Notes: generated by a model from the sequence alone, not told the origin. A stretch of DNA of 21,553 nucleotides from Dehalococcoidia bacterium (GCA_009692985.1 SHYF01000005.1:1-21553), one strand, 5' to 3'; shown: positions 5,784 through 13,818, numbered from the stretch's first letter. Numbers and translations are program-made.

Positions 5784-8485
5784 ACAAGCGTATCGGTCTT
5801 TTTGGTTTATTCGGTATAACGGTTCTTTTATTGGCTATGGTGGGGGCAATAACAGCCATGGCTGCTCCTTCTGGGGCGAGCGTCAATGGCACCGTCACGC
5901 TGAACAAGGCGTGGTATTCCACCGCAGACGGCGGTAAAAGCTTAACTGTTACAGTGACTGACGCCGATGCCAACGTGGCTACGGCCGCCAGCGAGTCGAA
6001 AGTACTCGCGGTGTCTGCCGGGTTACGTACACAAATGGTTGCTTTGACTGTTGCTGCGGGCCAACGGGTCAGTTCGCCCAAGATTCTCGTGGCGGGTCAG
6101 ACCTGCCCAAGCGGGACTGTGGACGCCAACCTGAACGTCAGCGTGTTTGGCGATGGTAGCGCGGGTAATGTGATCGTTCAGGCAGGCGTGGGGATAGCAG
6201 GTGGTGCGCAGCCGGTCTGCTACAACAAGATCTCGATAGACACTGTTCTGGTTGCGGTCAAGAGCGGCTTGGACACTACCACATACGTCACAGCTGCTAC
6301 TGGAATAGGGAGTCTAGTCGCTACCGAAACTGGTGTCGATACTGGCATATTCACGGCGACTGTAACGCTGGTTGAGGCCGCGTCCAGCTCTGCCAACAAG
6401 ACGCTGAAGACGGCTAACGCGGACAGCATCACGGCTGAGTATACAGACACCACTCCTTCATCGGGCACTTCCTTGAAGATTACGAGCGTTGCATCCAAGG
6501 TTGAGACGCTGAAGACATCGGCCTCCAGCCTGGTTCCAGCTAATCTGTACACGACAGTGGCCACGCAGGTTGGGTTCTCTGGCACGGTCACGGATACAGG
6601 TGGCTCAGGTGTGGATATCGGCACCGTACAACTGTTTATCAATACAGTTGCGGTGGCGCCTACGACAGTGTCGGGTAAGTCGGGTGACCAGTCGGTGACT
6701 TATTCTTACACATATGCTACTCCGCTGGAGGCCGTGCATACCTGGTATGTGCAAGCCTATGACGTGGCAGGCAACCTCGGGCGCAGTGACTCGGATGCCG
6801 CTACGGCGGGCGATCAGGATATGACGTTGACGATAGACAAGACCGCCCCTGCTATAGCGACTGTTGCGGCAGTAACCCACGCCGCCGTGGCTCTGGTTAC
6901 CAGCACTACGACGGGCAAGTTCTGGGACTTGAGCCTGAGCGATCCGACGGAGGGGAAGAACAAGACGACGAGCTTGGTCTTAGTGTTCGACGCTGATTTG
7001 GATGCCAATAGCGTCCAAGCTTCGGACTTTACGGTGACAGGCAACTCGGTAACGGCGGCGGCCATTTATACCTTCACCAACTCTCCAAGCACTGCAATCC
7101 TGGGTAGGAATCGTGTGTATCTGACCCTTGGCACTGCCATGAGCCGCGATGCCAAGCCGACGGTAGCTATAGCATCCGGCCAGTCCGTGGCTGATCTGGC
7201 TGGGAACGTGCTGGGCGCTGGGGGCGCTACTGCAACGGTGGATGCGAAGGATGGTATTGCACCTAGCTTCACATTCACCTTGGACAAGACTCTAGTCAAG
7301 GAAACGTTAGTGGTTACCATCACCTCCACTGAGACAGTGGGTTCGGCCTTTACGGTAAAGGCCTACCCTGGTGCTGACGCCGCTGCGCTCGGCGCTGGCG
7401 TCAAGGATTTCAACACAATCGAGGTGACGGGTACTAATATTTGGAAGGCTACCTTCCTTACGTCTACAAATGCAGGTAAGGATGGCAAGTATTCTGTGCA
7501 GATATCTGGCAAGGACCAGGCTGACAACACCGGCACGGGTGGAAAGTCAGACCCAACGGATCCGGCGGCATCCCTATTCACCCAGGACACAATAATCAAC
7601 GTTTCGCCGGCAGACTGGGCATTCACAGTGGGCACCATTGACTTCACGGCTGCTGTGAAAGACGTGCAAGGTACGTCGCCGCTGGTTAGCGTCAACTTCA
7701 GGGAGGCGGTGACTGTTAGCAGGGCGGCCTTCGGGGTGTCTGCTGCTGAGGTGGACGTGCTGGCTGCGGGCACGCAGTCCACGGACAAGAAGACCTGGCT
7801 TTACCAGGCCACCGGTCTGACTGTGGGGAAGACATACAAGGTCATCATTAGCGCCACGGATGCGGCGGGCAACTCGGTAAGCGACGTTGGGAAGACATTC
7901 AACACCATTGCGGTGAAGCTGCCCGAGACCCAGTTGCAACCCGGCCAGAACCTGATCTCCTTCGGTGGCAATCCCGTGAACGGTGATATCAACGTGGTCT
8001 TCTCTGACCCGTCTGTCATCGGCGTGGCCACCTACGATGGCAAGACCGGCACGTTCCAGACCGCAGGTCGCGGTTTGGATGGAAAGCTGGCCGGAAGCCT
8101 GACCAAGATTGACGGGCAGCATGCCTACTTCGTGAAGAGCTCGGGGTTTGCGACACTGAAAGTGGAAATTGCTAAGCTGGGATTTGACGCTGCGCCGAGT
8201 GTCATAGCTGTGACGAAGGGGTGGAACCTGCTGTCTGTGGTCAGTGTGGAGGGGGCGACGCCGCTGGCGGTCGGTAATACGTGCGCAACCGCTCTTGCAG
8301 TGGGAGAGCTTGCACACTGCGTCGTAGCGGATCCCTATCTGAGCACCATCAAGTGGACAACGGCGTATACCTACAACCCAATTGCTGGTGCCTGGACGAA
8401 GCTGGCACCGAAGAGCTTCGCCAACCTAGAAATAGGTCGGGGCTACTGGGTGTACGTGTCTGAGGACGGAATACTGGTACCGTAA
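5780..8485 (+). CDS. Secreted Ig-like-domain surface (S-layer-like) protein
   Basis: A 901-residue exported protein. Seen: a Sec signal peptide (MNKRIG charged start, hydrophobic residues about 8-26, cleavage likely after AMA at about 28). A first beta-rich domain carries 'VTVTDADAN'. A bacterial Ig-like domain near 260-350 ends 'WYVQAYDVAGNLG'. A SbsA-type Ig-like domain near 390-480 carries 'LVFDADLDANSVQASDFTV'. More beta-sandwich repeats follow to about 710. The C-terminal module (about 714-901) has 'PGQNLISFGGNP', 'KGWNLLSV' (near 814) and 'LEIGRGYWVYV' and ends right after it. It is rich in Thr, Val, Ala and Ser, with few cysteines. There is no LPXTG signal and no C-terminal membrane anchor. 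The likely role is a cell-envelope or S-layer component; the exact function is unknown. The GTG start has AGGAA close upstream. It has its own promoters and terminator, so it is probably monocistronic and highly expressed. Confidence 0.8.
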   Translation: MNKRIGLFGLFGITVLLLAMVGAITAMAAPSGASVNGTVTLNKAWYSTADGGKSLTVTVTDADANVATAASESKVLAVSAGLRTQMVALTVAAGQRVSSPKILVAGQTCPSGTVDANLNVSVFGDGSAGNVIVQAGVGIAGGAQPVCYNKISIDTVLVAVKSGLDTTTYVTAATGIGSLVATETGVDTGIFTATVTLVEAASSSANKTLKTANADSITAEYTDTTPSSGTSLKITSVASKVETLKTSASSLVPANLYTTVATQVGFSGTVTDTGGSGVDIGTVQLFINTVAVAPTTVSGKSGDQSVTYSYTYATPLEAVHTWYVQAYDVAGNLGRSDSDAATAGDQDMTLTIDKTAPAIATVAAVTHAAVALVTSTTTGKFWDLSLSDPTEGKNKTTSLVLVFDADLDANSVQASDFTVTGNSVTAAAIYTFTNSPSTAILGRNRVYLTLGTAMSRDAKPTVAIASGQSVADLAGNVLGAGGATATVDAKDGIAPSFTFTLDKTLVKETLVVTITSTETVGSAFTVKAYPGADAAALGAGVKDFNTIEVTGTNIWKATFLTSTNAGKDGKYSVQISGKDQADNTGTGGKSDPTDPAASLFTQDTIINVSPADWAFTVGTIDFTAAVKDVQGTSPLVSVNFREAVTVSRAAFGVSAAEVDVLAAGTQSTDKKTWLYQATGLTVGKTYKVIISATDAAGNSVSDVGKTFNTIAVKLPETQLQPGQNLISFGGNPVNGDINVVFSDPSVIGVATYDGKTGTFQTAGRGLDGKLAGSLTKIDGQHAYFVKSSGFATLKVEIAKLGFDAAPSVIAVTKGWNLLSVVSVEGATPLAVGNTCATALAVGELAHCVVADPYLSTIKWTTAYTYNPIAGAWTKLAPKSFANLEIGRGYWVYVSEDGILVP

Positions 8486-8513
8486 CACCAAAGGTACGAA
8501 AGTATGCGGATTC

Positions 8514-8547
8514 AAGGAGGGCTCTGCAAAGAGCCCTCCTTCTTTTT
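8514..8547 (+). terminator. Strong intrinsic terminator after the surface-protein gene
   Basis: An 11-bp perfect stem, AAGGAGGGCTC (8514-8524) with GAGCCCTCCTT (8531-8541), a TGCAAA loop, followed by CTTTTT at 8542-8547. Confidence 0.95.
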
Positions 8548-8583
8548 GGCTGGCGCTGCCGCCATGACAAGCGTCTCAACCTG

Positions 8584-8627
8584 GTCATTCTGAGGAAGTC
8601 CCGACGTGTCGGGGCGACCGAAGAATC
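8584..8627. repeat. Intergenic palindromic repeat with inner CCCGAC/GTCGGG stem
   Basis: ATTCT at 8587-8591 pairs with AGAAT at 8622-8626. Nested inside is a perfect CCCGAC-GT-GTCGGG hairpin at 8600-8613, in the sense GTCATTCTGAGG...CGACCGAAGAATCT. It is related in layout to the units at 4101 and 14578 and looks like a dispersed intergenic element. Confidence 0.55.
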
Positions 8628-8878
8628 TAAGGCGTTCCAAGCGTATTTGTGAGGCGCATTATGGCTGCGAAGTTTCCTTTGCCCGTTCGGCGGGCCTTGG
8701 ACCCCTCGTCCTGGTTCATTGGGACTTGGAGTGAAAGAGGAACCCAAAGCTAAGTCAGGCCTAGAGATGCCAGGGGATAATGACCTCTATATGCGCGGGT
8801 AAGGCGTCTATTCCCGATGGATAAGGCAACCTATGGTGTGGCTGGGCTACAGGCAACGGAATGTTGATTGATCCGCAC
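8628..8878. other. Intergenic stretch, nothing recognised
   Basis: About 250 bases between the repeat and the hrcA promoter. I see no credible gene on either strand, no RNA gene and no strong hairpin here. Confidence 0.5.
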
Positions 8879-8907
8879 TTGACACCGCCTTCTCAGGCTG
8901 TTAGATT
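8879..8907 (+). promoter_or_regulatory. hrcA promoter
   Basis: -35 TTGACA at 8879-8884, a 17-nt spacer and -10 TAGATT at 8902-8907. Transcription would begin near 8914, immediately before the CIRCE-like element. Confidence 0.7.
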
Positions 8908-8917
8908 CGAATGTAGA

Positions 8918-8944
8918 TTGGGAGTCCCAGGGCGACAGTGCTAA
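8918..8944 (+). promoter_or_regulatory. Degenerate CIRCE operator (HrcA binding site)
   Basis: TTGGGAGTC (8918-8926), a 9-nt spacer, CAGTGCTAA (8936-8944). Against the CIRCE consensus TTAGCACTC-N9-GAGTGCTAA this matches 6/9 and 8/9. It sits exactly where CIRCE operators sit, at the transcription start of hrcA. The spacing and position make it credible despite the weak left half; it suggests autoregulation by HrcA. Confidence 0.55.
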
Positions 8945-8963
8945 CGCGCGGGAGGTAAGGAGC

Positions 8964-9992
8964 GTGGTCACCCTACGGAAACAGAAGATTCTGAAAGCGA
9001 TCGTTGATGAACATGTGGAGACGTCGCTGCCTGTATCTTCTCAAAGCGTTGCTAATAGGTTGCCGGAGTCGGTAAGCGCCGCCACGGTGCGGAATGACAT
9101 CGCGGAGCTCGAAGTGGGTGGATATGTGGTGCGCCCTCACCATTCTGCGGGAGGAGTTCCTTCGGACAAAGGGTATAGGGCTTACGTAGAGTTTTTGGGG
9201 GAGATCCCTGAGCCGTCGCCCCAGGTTAAAAGATTCATACGGCTCCAGCTTCACCACGCGCACATGGATATGGAGGCGTGGAGCCAGACAGCGTCCCAGC
9301 TTTTGGCAGGGTTGGTGCATACCATGGCGATATGCACGTTGCCCAGAGCCCCGGAGGCGCGGTGGAAGCATTTGGAACTCATACAGGTGCAGGAGTTCCT
9401 GGCGTTGCTTGTCATGGTGCTCCAAGAGTCACGGGTCAGGCAACAAATGGTGCCTCTGAAAGAACCGGCCACGCAGGACCAGCTGGCTCAGATATCCAAC
9501 AGATTGAATTCCGTTTTCTCAAACCTTAGTCGCTCAGAGATACGCGCAAGAAATGTGGATCTCACTTCTCTGGAAAGGGATGTGACTGGGGTAGCTTTGG
9601 AAATGCTCAAAGAGGAGCAGGATGAAAAAATCCCTGACTACTATGTTGATGGGCTGAGGCTTCTGTTCCGCTATCCTGAGCTTGCTCCAGGTTCGCGGGC
9701 CAGAGAGGTGACCGAGGTCCTGGAAGATAGGCAGACCATGCGGGCCTTGCTGAGTGAGGCGACGGATGCCGAGGGAGTCCGAGTAGCTATAGGCAAGGAA
9801 AACAGACCGGAGAATCTGCATTCCTTCAGCATCATATTCGCCCAGTATGGTCTGCCTTCCGCGGCATCGGGAGTTGTGGGCATTGTGGGTCCCACCAGGA
9901 TGGAGTATGCCAACGCTATATCCAGCGTCAGATACCTGGCTTCGGTCATGAGTGAGATGCTGGAGATGGTACGGGGCAGGGCCGCTAGCTGA
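8964..9992 (+). CDS. hrcA: Heat-inducible transcription repressor HrcA
   Basis: A 342-residue repressor of class I heat-shock genes that binds CIRCE and is kept active by GroEL. Seen: the N-terminal winged helix 'RKQKILKAIVDEHVET...VSSQSVANRL', 'SAATVRNDIAELEVGGYV' and the family signature 'HHSAGGVPSDKGYRAYV'; then the long GAF-like HrcA domain ending 'VGIVGPTRMEYANAISSVRYLASVMSEML'. The length is normal. The GTG start at 8964 is supported by GGAGG at 8951-8955, 8 nt upstream. A CIRCE-like site lies in its own leader. dnaJ follows after about 160 bases; grpE and dnaK are not in between. Confidence 0.95.
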   Translation: MVTLRKQKILKAIVDEHVETSLPVSSQSVANRLPESVSAATVRNDIAELEVGGYVVRPHHSAGGVPSDKGYRAYVEFLGEIPEPSPQVKRFIRLQLHHAHMDMEAWSQTASQLLAGLVHTMAICTLPRAPEARWKHLELIQVQEFLALLVMVLQESRVRQQMVPLKEPATQDQLAQISNRLNSVFSNLSRSEIRARNVDLTSLERDVTGVALEMLKEEQDEKIPDYYVDGLRLLFRYPELAPGSRAREVTEVLEDRQTMRALLSEATDAEGVRVAIGKENRPENLHSFSIIFAQYGLPSAASGVVGIVGPTRMEYANAISSVRYLASVMSEMLEMVRGRAAS

Positions 9993-10096
9993 ACGGGTGC
10001 TGGTAGAAAGGATACCCTGAAGGCTGGGGCCTCTGGCGTAGCCAGGTTTACGCTGCTTCCCATTGCCTTAGCAGATATGCTCTTAACCGTTTCTTG

Positions 10097-10126
10097 TTGT
10101 TGCCAACGTATCTATGAGAATATAAT
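10097..10126 (+). promoter_or_regulatory. Probable dnaJ promoter
   Basis: A perfect -10 TATAAT at 10121-10126. Possible -35 boxes are TTGTTG (10097-10102, 18-nt spacer) or TTGCCA (10100-10105, only 15 nt). No CIRCE-like inverted repeat is visible here, so dnaJ may be transcribed independently of HrcA as well as by read-through from hrcA. Confidence 0.5.
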
Positions 10127-10155
10127 AACGTGGCCTGAATGAAGGCCCATATGTC

Positions 10156-11289
10156 ATGACCAACAAACGCGACTACTACGAGATACTAAGCATTCCCCGC
10201 GGCGCCTCGGAGGAGGAGGTGAGGCGGGCTTTTCGACGCCTGGCCTTGGAGTACCACCCTGACAGGAACAAGAATGCGGACGCGGAGGATAGGTTCAAGG
10301 AGATCAACGAGGCCTATCAAGTTTTGAGCGACGCGGAGAAGCGGGCTGCCTACAACCGGTTTGGCCACGTCGGGGTCAGTGCGAATGGGGGACCCAGGGG
10401 CTTCGAGGGCGCTGATGCCTTTGGTGGTTTTGGTAACATCTTTGACGCCTTCTTTGGTGGCTTCGAAAGGCGGGGCAGGTCAGAACCCAGGCCAGGCCGA
10501 GACCTGGAAGCTAGCATGACTATCGCATTCGAAGAGGCCGCCCTGGGAACACGGCAGGATGTGGGGATCTCCCGCGTGGAGATTTGTGAGCGCTGCAAAG
10601 GGAACCGGGCCGAACCTGGGACCGCTGTCAAAGAGTGCACTACCTGTCACGGTAGGGGTGAGGTACGCCGCTCCCAGCAGAGCCTGTTTGGTCAATTTGT
10701 CCAGATAGCAGCTTGCCCTACATGTGCCGGAGAAGGCCGCGTGGCCGCTCAACCATGTACTCGCTGCCGGGGAAGTGGCCATGAGCGGCGCACTCGCAAG
10801 ATACCGGTCACTGTTCCCGCTGGGGTGGAGGATGGCATGCGCATGCGCCTGGAGGGTGAAGGCGACGCCGGCAGTCCCGGTGCGCCCGCGGGCGACCTTT
10901 ATCTGGTGCTTCACGTCAAGGAGCACAGGTTATTCCGCCGGGATGGGGTGCACCTGCTGTTAGAGCTTCCAATCAACTTTGCTCAGGCCGCCCTGGGGGA
11001 TACAGTTGAGGTTCCTACGCTCCAGGGGCGTGCGTCCCTGACAATCCCCGCAGGAGCGCAGTCGGGCACGTTGCTACGCATAAAGAGGGAAGGTGTGCCT
11101 CACCTGCAGGCGAAGGGACGGGGAGACTTGCTTGTGACGCTTCGCGTGGTCACGCCTCAATCCCTGGATCCTGAGGCAAGGCGTCTGTTGGAGGATCTTG
11201 CCAAACGATTGGAAGCAGTTGACGGGGATGATGGAGACAAACGGTGGTTTGAACGTGTCAAAGGGGCGTGTAGCGGTGGCCAGCCCTGA
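10156..11289 (+). CDS. dnaJ: Chaperone protein DnaJ (Hsp40)
   Basis: A 377-residue co-chaperone that binds unfolded protein and stimulates DnaK ATPase. Seen: the J domain at 5-70 with HPD at 34-36; a Gly/Phe-rich linker at about 78-103; a zinc domain with four Cys pairs (144/147, 161/164, 187/190, 201/204); then the two C-terminal substrate domains with 'VPAGVEDGMRMRLEGEGDAG' and 'TIPAGAQSGTLLRIK'. The first zinc repeat reads CERCKGNR instead of CxxCxGxG, a small deviation; all eight cysteines are present. ATG 10156 has GAAGG about 10 nt upstream. Type I architecture is complete. Its usual partners grpE and dnaK are outside the window. Confidence 0.96.
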   Translation: MTNKRDYYEILSIPRGASEEEVRRAFRRLALEYHPDRNKNADAEDRFKEINEAYQVLSDAEKRAAYNRFGHVGVSANGGPRGFEGADAFGGFGNIFDAFFGGFERRGRSEPRPGRDLEASMTIAFEEAALGTRQDVGISRVEICERCKGNRAEPGTAVKECTTCHGRGEVRRSQQSLFGQFVQIAACPTCAGEGRVAAQPCTRCRGSGHERRTRKIPVTVPAGVEDGMRMRLEGEGDAGSPGAPAGDLYLVLHVKEHRLFRRDGVHLLLELPINFAQAALGDTVEVPTLQGRASLTIPAGAQSGTLLRIKREGVPHLQAKGRGDLLVTLRVVTPQSLDPEARRLLEDLAKRLEAVDGDDGDKRWFERVKGACSGGQP

Positions 11290-11316
11290 ACTGCTGGCCT
11301 AGCCGCATTGAAGTTC

Positions 11317-11345
11317 GTGGCCTTGGTGTAGGTCAGGGCCACTTT
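11317..11345 (+). terminator. Weak hairpin after dnaJ
   Basis: GTGGCC (11317-11322) can pair with GGCCAC (11337-11342) across a 14-nt loop, followed by only TTT. It may be a partial terminator between dnaJ and the next gene; support is modest. Confidence 0.25.
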
Positions 11346-11389
11346 GTACCCACGGCCCCTGGGCAGGTCTCGCCCTAAAGGTGTCAGCT

Positions 11390-12307
11390 ATGGAGACCGC
11401 CGAACTGAACGTAATAACGGGCGCTTTTGGTTACATTGGCAAGTACATCACATTAAGGCTCCTTTCCCAAGGTAAGCGCGTCAGGACACTGACCAACCAC
11501 CCAGGCCATGGGGACTTCTTCCACCAGAAAGTGGATATTGCGCCACTGAACTTCCAGAGGCCGGAGCAACTGGTGGAGAGTTTGCGGGGCGCCACGACTC
11601 TTTACAACACCTACTGGGTGCGCTTTCCCTATGGCCAAGTCACCTTCGAGACCGCAGTAGCAAATACCAGGACCCTCGTCAAAGCCGCCCAGGAAGCGGG
11701 TATCCGCAGAATCGTGCATGTGAGTATCACCAACGCCTCGGAGAGTTCTCCGCTTCCTTACTTCAGAGGCAAGGGGCTTGTGGAACGGGCCATCATGGAT
11801 TCCGGTTTGTCATATGCTATTGTCAGGCCCACGGTGGTCTTTGGAGACGAGGACATTCTAATCAATAACATGGCATGGCTCCTCAGGCGGTTTCCACTGT
11901 TCGTCGTGTTCGGCTCAGGAGAGTATCGCCTGCAGCCAGTGTATGTGGAAGACCTTGCTCAGATCGCCGTAAACGCCGGGCAACAGCGTGAAGACATGGT
12001 GTTGGACGCCGTTGGCCCGGAGGTGTATACCTTTGAGGATCTGGTTCGACTCATCGCCGGCAAGACGCGAAGCAGGGCCAGGATCGTCCATCTGCGACCC
12101 GGGCTGGCGCTTCTCCTGGGCAAGCTGATGGGCTACGGCGTCAGGGACGTGATTGTGACACGCGACGAGGTCCGGGGGCTGACGGCGAGCCTTCTTCTTT
12201 CCCAAGCGCCTCCCACGGGTCAAATGCGCCTCGGCGACTGGTTGGAAGAGCATGCCGAGAGTGTGGGCAGAAGGTATGCATCCGAACTGGCTAGGCACTA
12301 TCGGTAG
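11390..12307 (+). CDS. NAD(P)-dependent epimerase/reductase family protein
   Basis: A 305-residue atypical short-chain dehydrogenase of the NmrA/NDUFA9-like kind. Seen: nucleotide-binding GAFGYIG at 11-17, 'IVHVSITNASE' with the active-site serine strand near 112, Y124xxxK128 in 'YFRGK', 'YAIVRPTVVFGDED', and 'LQPVYVEDLAQIA', which parallels the protein at 346. The substrate is unknown. The frame also opens at a GTG at 11381, but AAAGG just upstream better serves ATG 11390. It sits between dnaJ and prmA, genes that often adjoin directly, so it looks like an insertion into that pair. Function in stress response is not implied by the sequence. Confidence 0.8.
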   Translation: METAELNVITGAFGYIGKYITLRLLSQGKRVRTLTNHPGHGDFFHQKVDIAPLNFQRPEQLVESLRGATTLYNTYWVRFPYGQVTFETAVANTRTLVKAAQEAGIRRIVHVSITNASESSPLPYFRGKGLVERAIMDSGLSYAIVRPTVVFGDEDILINNMAWLLRRFPLFVVFGSGEYRLQPVYVEDLAQIAVNAGQQREDMVLDAVGPEVYTFEDLVRLIAGKTRSRARIVHLRPGLALLLGKLMGYGVRDVIVTRDEVRGLTASLLLSQAPPTGQMRLGDWLEEHAESVGRRYASELARHYR

Positions 12308-12328
12308 GGTGTCCCTCAGCTTTGTTCT

Positions 12329-12365
12329 TCTCCCCCTCTCCCGCCTCAGGCGGGAGAGGGGGAGA
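12329..12365. repeat. REP-like perfect hairpin repeat between the epimerase gene and prmA
   Basis: A perfect 17-bp inverted repeat: TCTCCCCCTCTCCCGCC (12329-12345), loop TCA, and its exact complement (12349-12365). No T tract follows, so it is a repeat element rather than a simple terminator, though it would form a very stable RNA hairpin in a dnaJ-epimerase-prmA transcript. A related copy, TCCCCCTCTC/GAGAGGGGGA, lies at 14540-14566; both are followed by a GGGTGAGG motif. Confidence 0.75.
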
Positions 12366-12410
12366 CATGGGGTGAGGGTTATCGGGCACCCTGCTAAGGA
12401 GATTTCAAGG

Positions 12411-13313
12411 ATGGCAAAGTGGTTGGAGCTGAGCATTCGTACTACACCGGAGTACGTGGAGCCGCTCTCTGAGCTGTTCCGGCGCTACGGCGAAGGTAGT
12501 GTGGTCGTGGAAGAGGAGGGTGATTGGGACCCTGACAACGATCCAGCTAACCTGGGTCCGCCAACGTCTGTGATTGTGAAAACGTATATTCCAGTGGACG
12601 CCACCACTGCTAATCGACGTGGCATGATAGATGTGGGTGTACGGCTGGTCTCTCTACTTCAGCCCACGGGTGGCCTCCAGGAGCGCATCCTGGACGAAGG
12701 GGAGTGGGAAGCCGCCTGGAAGGCCCACTTCACTCTGTTGAGGATAGGGAAGCGCCTGGTTATCAAGCCAACGTGGCAGGAGTACGCGCCCGTTGCGGCA
12801 GAGGTGGTAGTGGAGCTAGACCCCGGGATGGCCTTTGGCACAGGGCACCATCCCACCACGCGCATGTGCCTGGAAGAGCTTGAGCAGCGCCTGAAACCAG
12901 GGATGCGTGTGCTCGACCTGGGCACAGGTTCAGGCATCCTGGCCATCGCTGCCGCCAAACTGGGTGCTGCCACCGTCTTTGCCCTGGACGTGGACCCTTC
13001 GGCCATCAAGGCTGCGGGTGATAATTTCAGGCACAACCGCGTCGCCCGCAAGGTGAGGCTCCTTCCAGGGACATTGCCAAACCCAAATGTTCTGCAGGGC
13101 AGCATGGACCTGGTTGTTGCCAACATCACTGCCAGGGCCATCGCGGAGGCGGCAAAGTCAATAGCGGAGGCCCTGGTGCCGGGTGGGTTGGTGATTGCAT
13201 CTGGCATCATCAGCGAGAGGCAGGTTGAGGCGGAAACTGCCTTACAAGGGGTGATGTTGATTCGGGAGAGGCGTACCGACGGTGATTGGGTTACCCTGGT
13301 GGCCGAACGGTAG
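12411..13313 (+). CDS. prmA: Ribosomal protein L11 methyltransferase
   Basis: A 300-residue SAM-dependent methyltransferase that trimethylates L11. Seen: the N-terminal L11-recognition domain starting MAKWLELSI, the linker 'DEGEWEAAWKAHF', the family signature 'LDPGMAFGTGHHPTTRMCLE' at 136-154, SAM motif I 'VLDLGTGSG' (167-175), acidic 'ALDVDP' and the catalytic-type 'VANITA'. The frame is open upstream through the hairpin repeat, but AAGGAG at 12396-12401, 9 nt before ATG 12411, fixes the start. It ends 7 nt from the end of the convergent pentapeptide-repeat gene, leaving no room for a separate terminator. Confidence 0.95.
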   Translation: MAKWLELSIRTTPEYVEPLSELFRRYGEGSVVVEEEGDWDPDNDPANLGPPTSVIVKTYIPVDATTANRRGMIDVGVRLVSLLQPTGGLQERILDEGEWEAAWKAHFTLLRIGKRLVIKPTWQEYAPVAAEVVVELDPGMAFGTGHHPTTRMCLEELEQRLKPGMRVLDLGTGSGILAIAAAKLGAATVFALDVDPSAIKAAGDNFRHNRVARKVRLLPGTLPNPNVLQGSMDLVVANITARAIAEAAKSIAEALVPGGLVIASGIISERQVEAETALQGVMLIRERRTDGDWVTLVAER

Positions 13314-13320
13314 GAGGCTA

Positions 13321-13740
13321 CTATTTGGGTGCAATCTCGTACTTGATGAGCCACCGCTCATTCAGGTTCATGATTCGCAGCATCTCCTCTAACTGCGCTT
13401 TATCCCACCTCACGCCTTGGAATGAGCTCGAGTGGATGCAGATGCGGCCCTCGCTCTCGAACCCGCCAACCTTTGCGTCCTGCAAGTCCACGCCTTGTAG
13501 TCGCGCGCGGTGAAGGGTAGCCGACGTTAGGTCGGCTCCACGAAGGTCAGCTTTCTCGAGATTTGCGTTACCCAGATTCGCCCCGGCCAGGTTGGCCCGG
13601 TTCAGGTCTGCCTGGGCCAGGTTGGCTCCCGAAAGATCAACTCCGCTCAAGTCTGGGACAGCAGCCGGATTGTCGTGCCGGAACTTGTTGAACTGGGTCA
13701 CGTCGCGTTCGAGCATTGCGAGTGTCTCGTTGTTGGTCAT
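13321..13740 (-). CDS. Pentapeptide-repeat protein
   Basis: A 139-residue protein whose middle (about residues 30-93) is a run of A(D/N)LXX units, such as 'DLSGVDLSGANLAQADL' and 'ANLGNANLEKADLRGADL', which fold into a right-handed quadrilateral beta-helix. A C-terminal 'FESEGRICIHSSSFQGVRWDKAQLEEML' follows. Some family members mimic DNA and protect gyrase, but many have no known role, and nothing here points to one. AAGGGAG, 4 nt before the ATG at 13740, supports this start over longer options. There is no signal peptide, so it is probably cytoplasmic. It is transcribed toward prmA, apparently from its own promoter. Confidence 0.85.
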   Translation of the reverse strand: MTNNETLAMLERDVTQFNKFRHDNPAAVPDLSGVDLSGANLAQADLNRANLAGANLGNANLEKADLRGADLTSATLHRARLQGVDLQDAKVGGFESEGRICIHSSSFQGVRWDKAQLEEMLRIMNLNERWLIKYEIAPK

Positions 13741-13789
13741 GTTGCTCCCTTCACAGCTTGGAGTGGATTCTGGTAGGATTGCGACGACA

Positions 13790-13818
13790 AATGTATATGG
13801 GGAAAGTATGGCCGTCAA
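13790..13818 (-). promoter_or_regulatory. Promoter of the pentapeptide-repeat gene
   Basis: On the reverse strand: -35 TTGACG (13818-13813), a 17-nt spacer and -10 TACATT (13795-13790), giving a leader of about 40 nt before the gene. Confidence 0.6.

Noticed and set aside
7574..8317. 247-residue reverse-strand frame within the surface-protein gene
   Set aside because: Antisense to a convincing secreted protein; several such open frames occur there because of its Thr/Ala/Val codon bias.
13321..13740. Pentapeptide-repeat protein as a quinolone-resistance (Qnr-like) determinant
   Set aside because: It is far shorter than Qnr proteins, with a brief repeat run and no resistance context; only the general family can be claimed.
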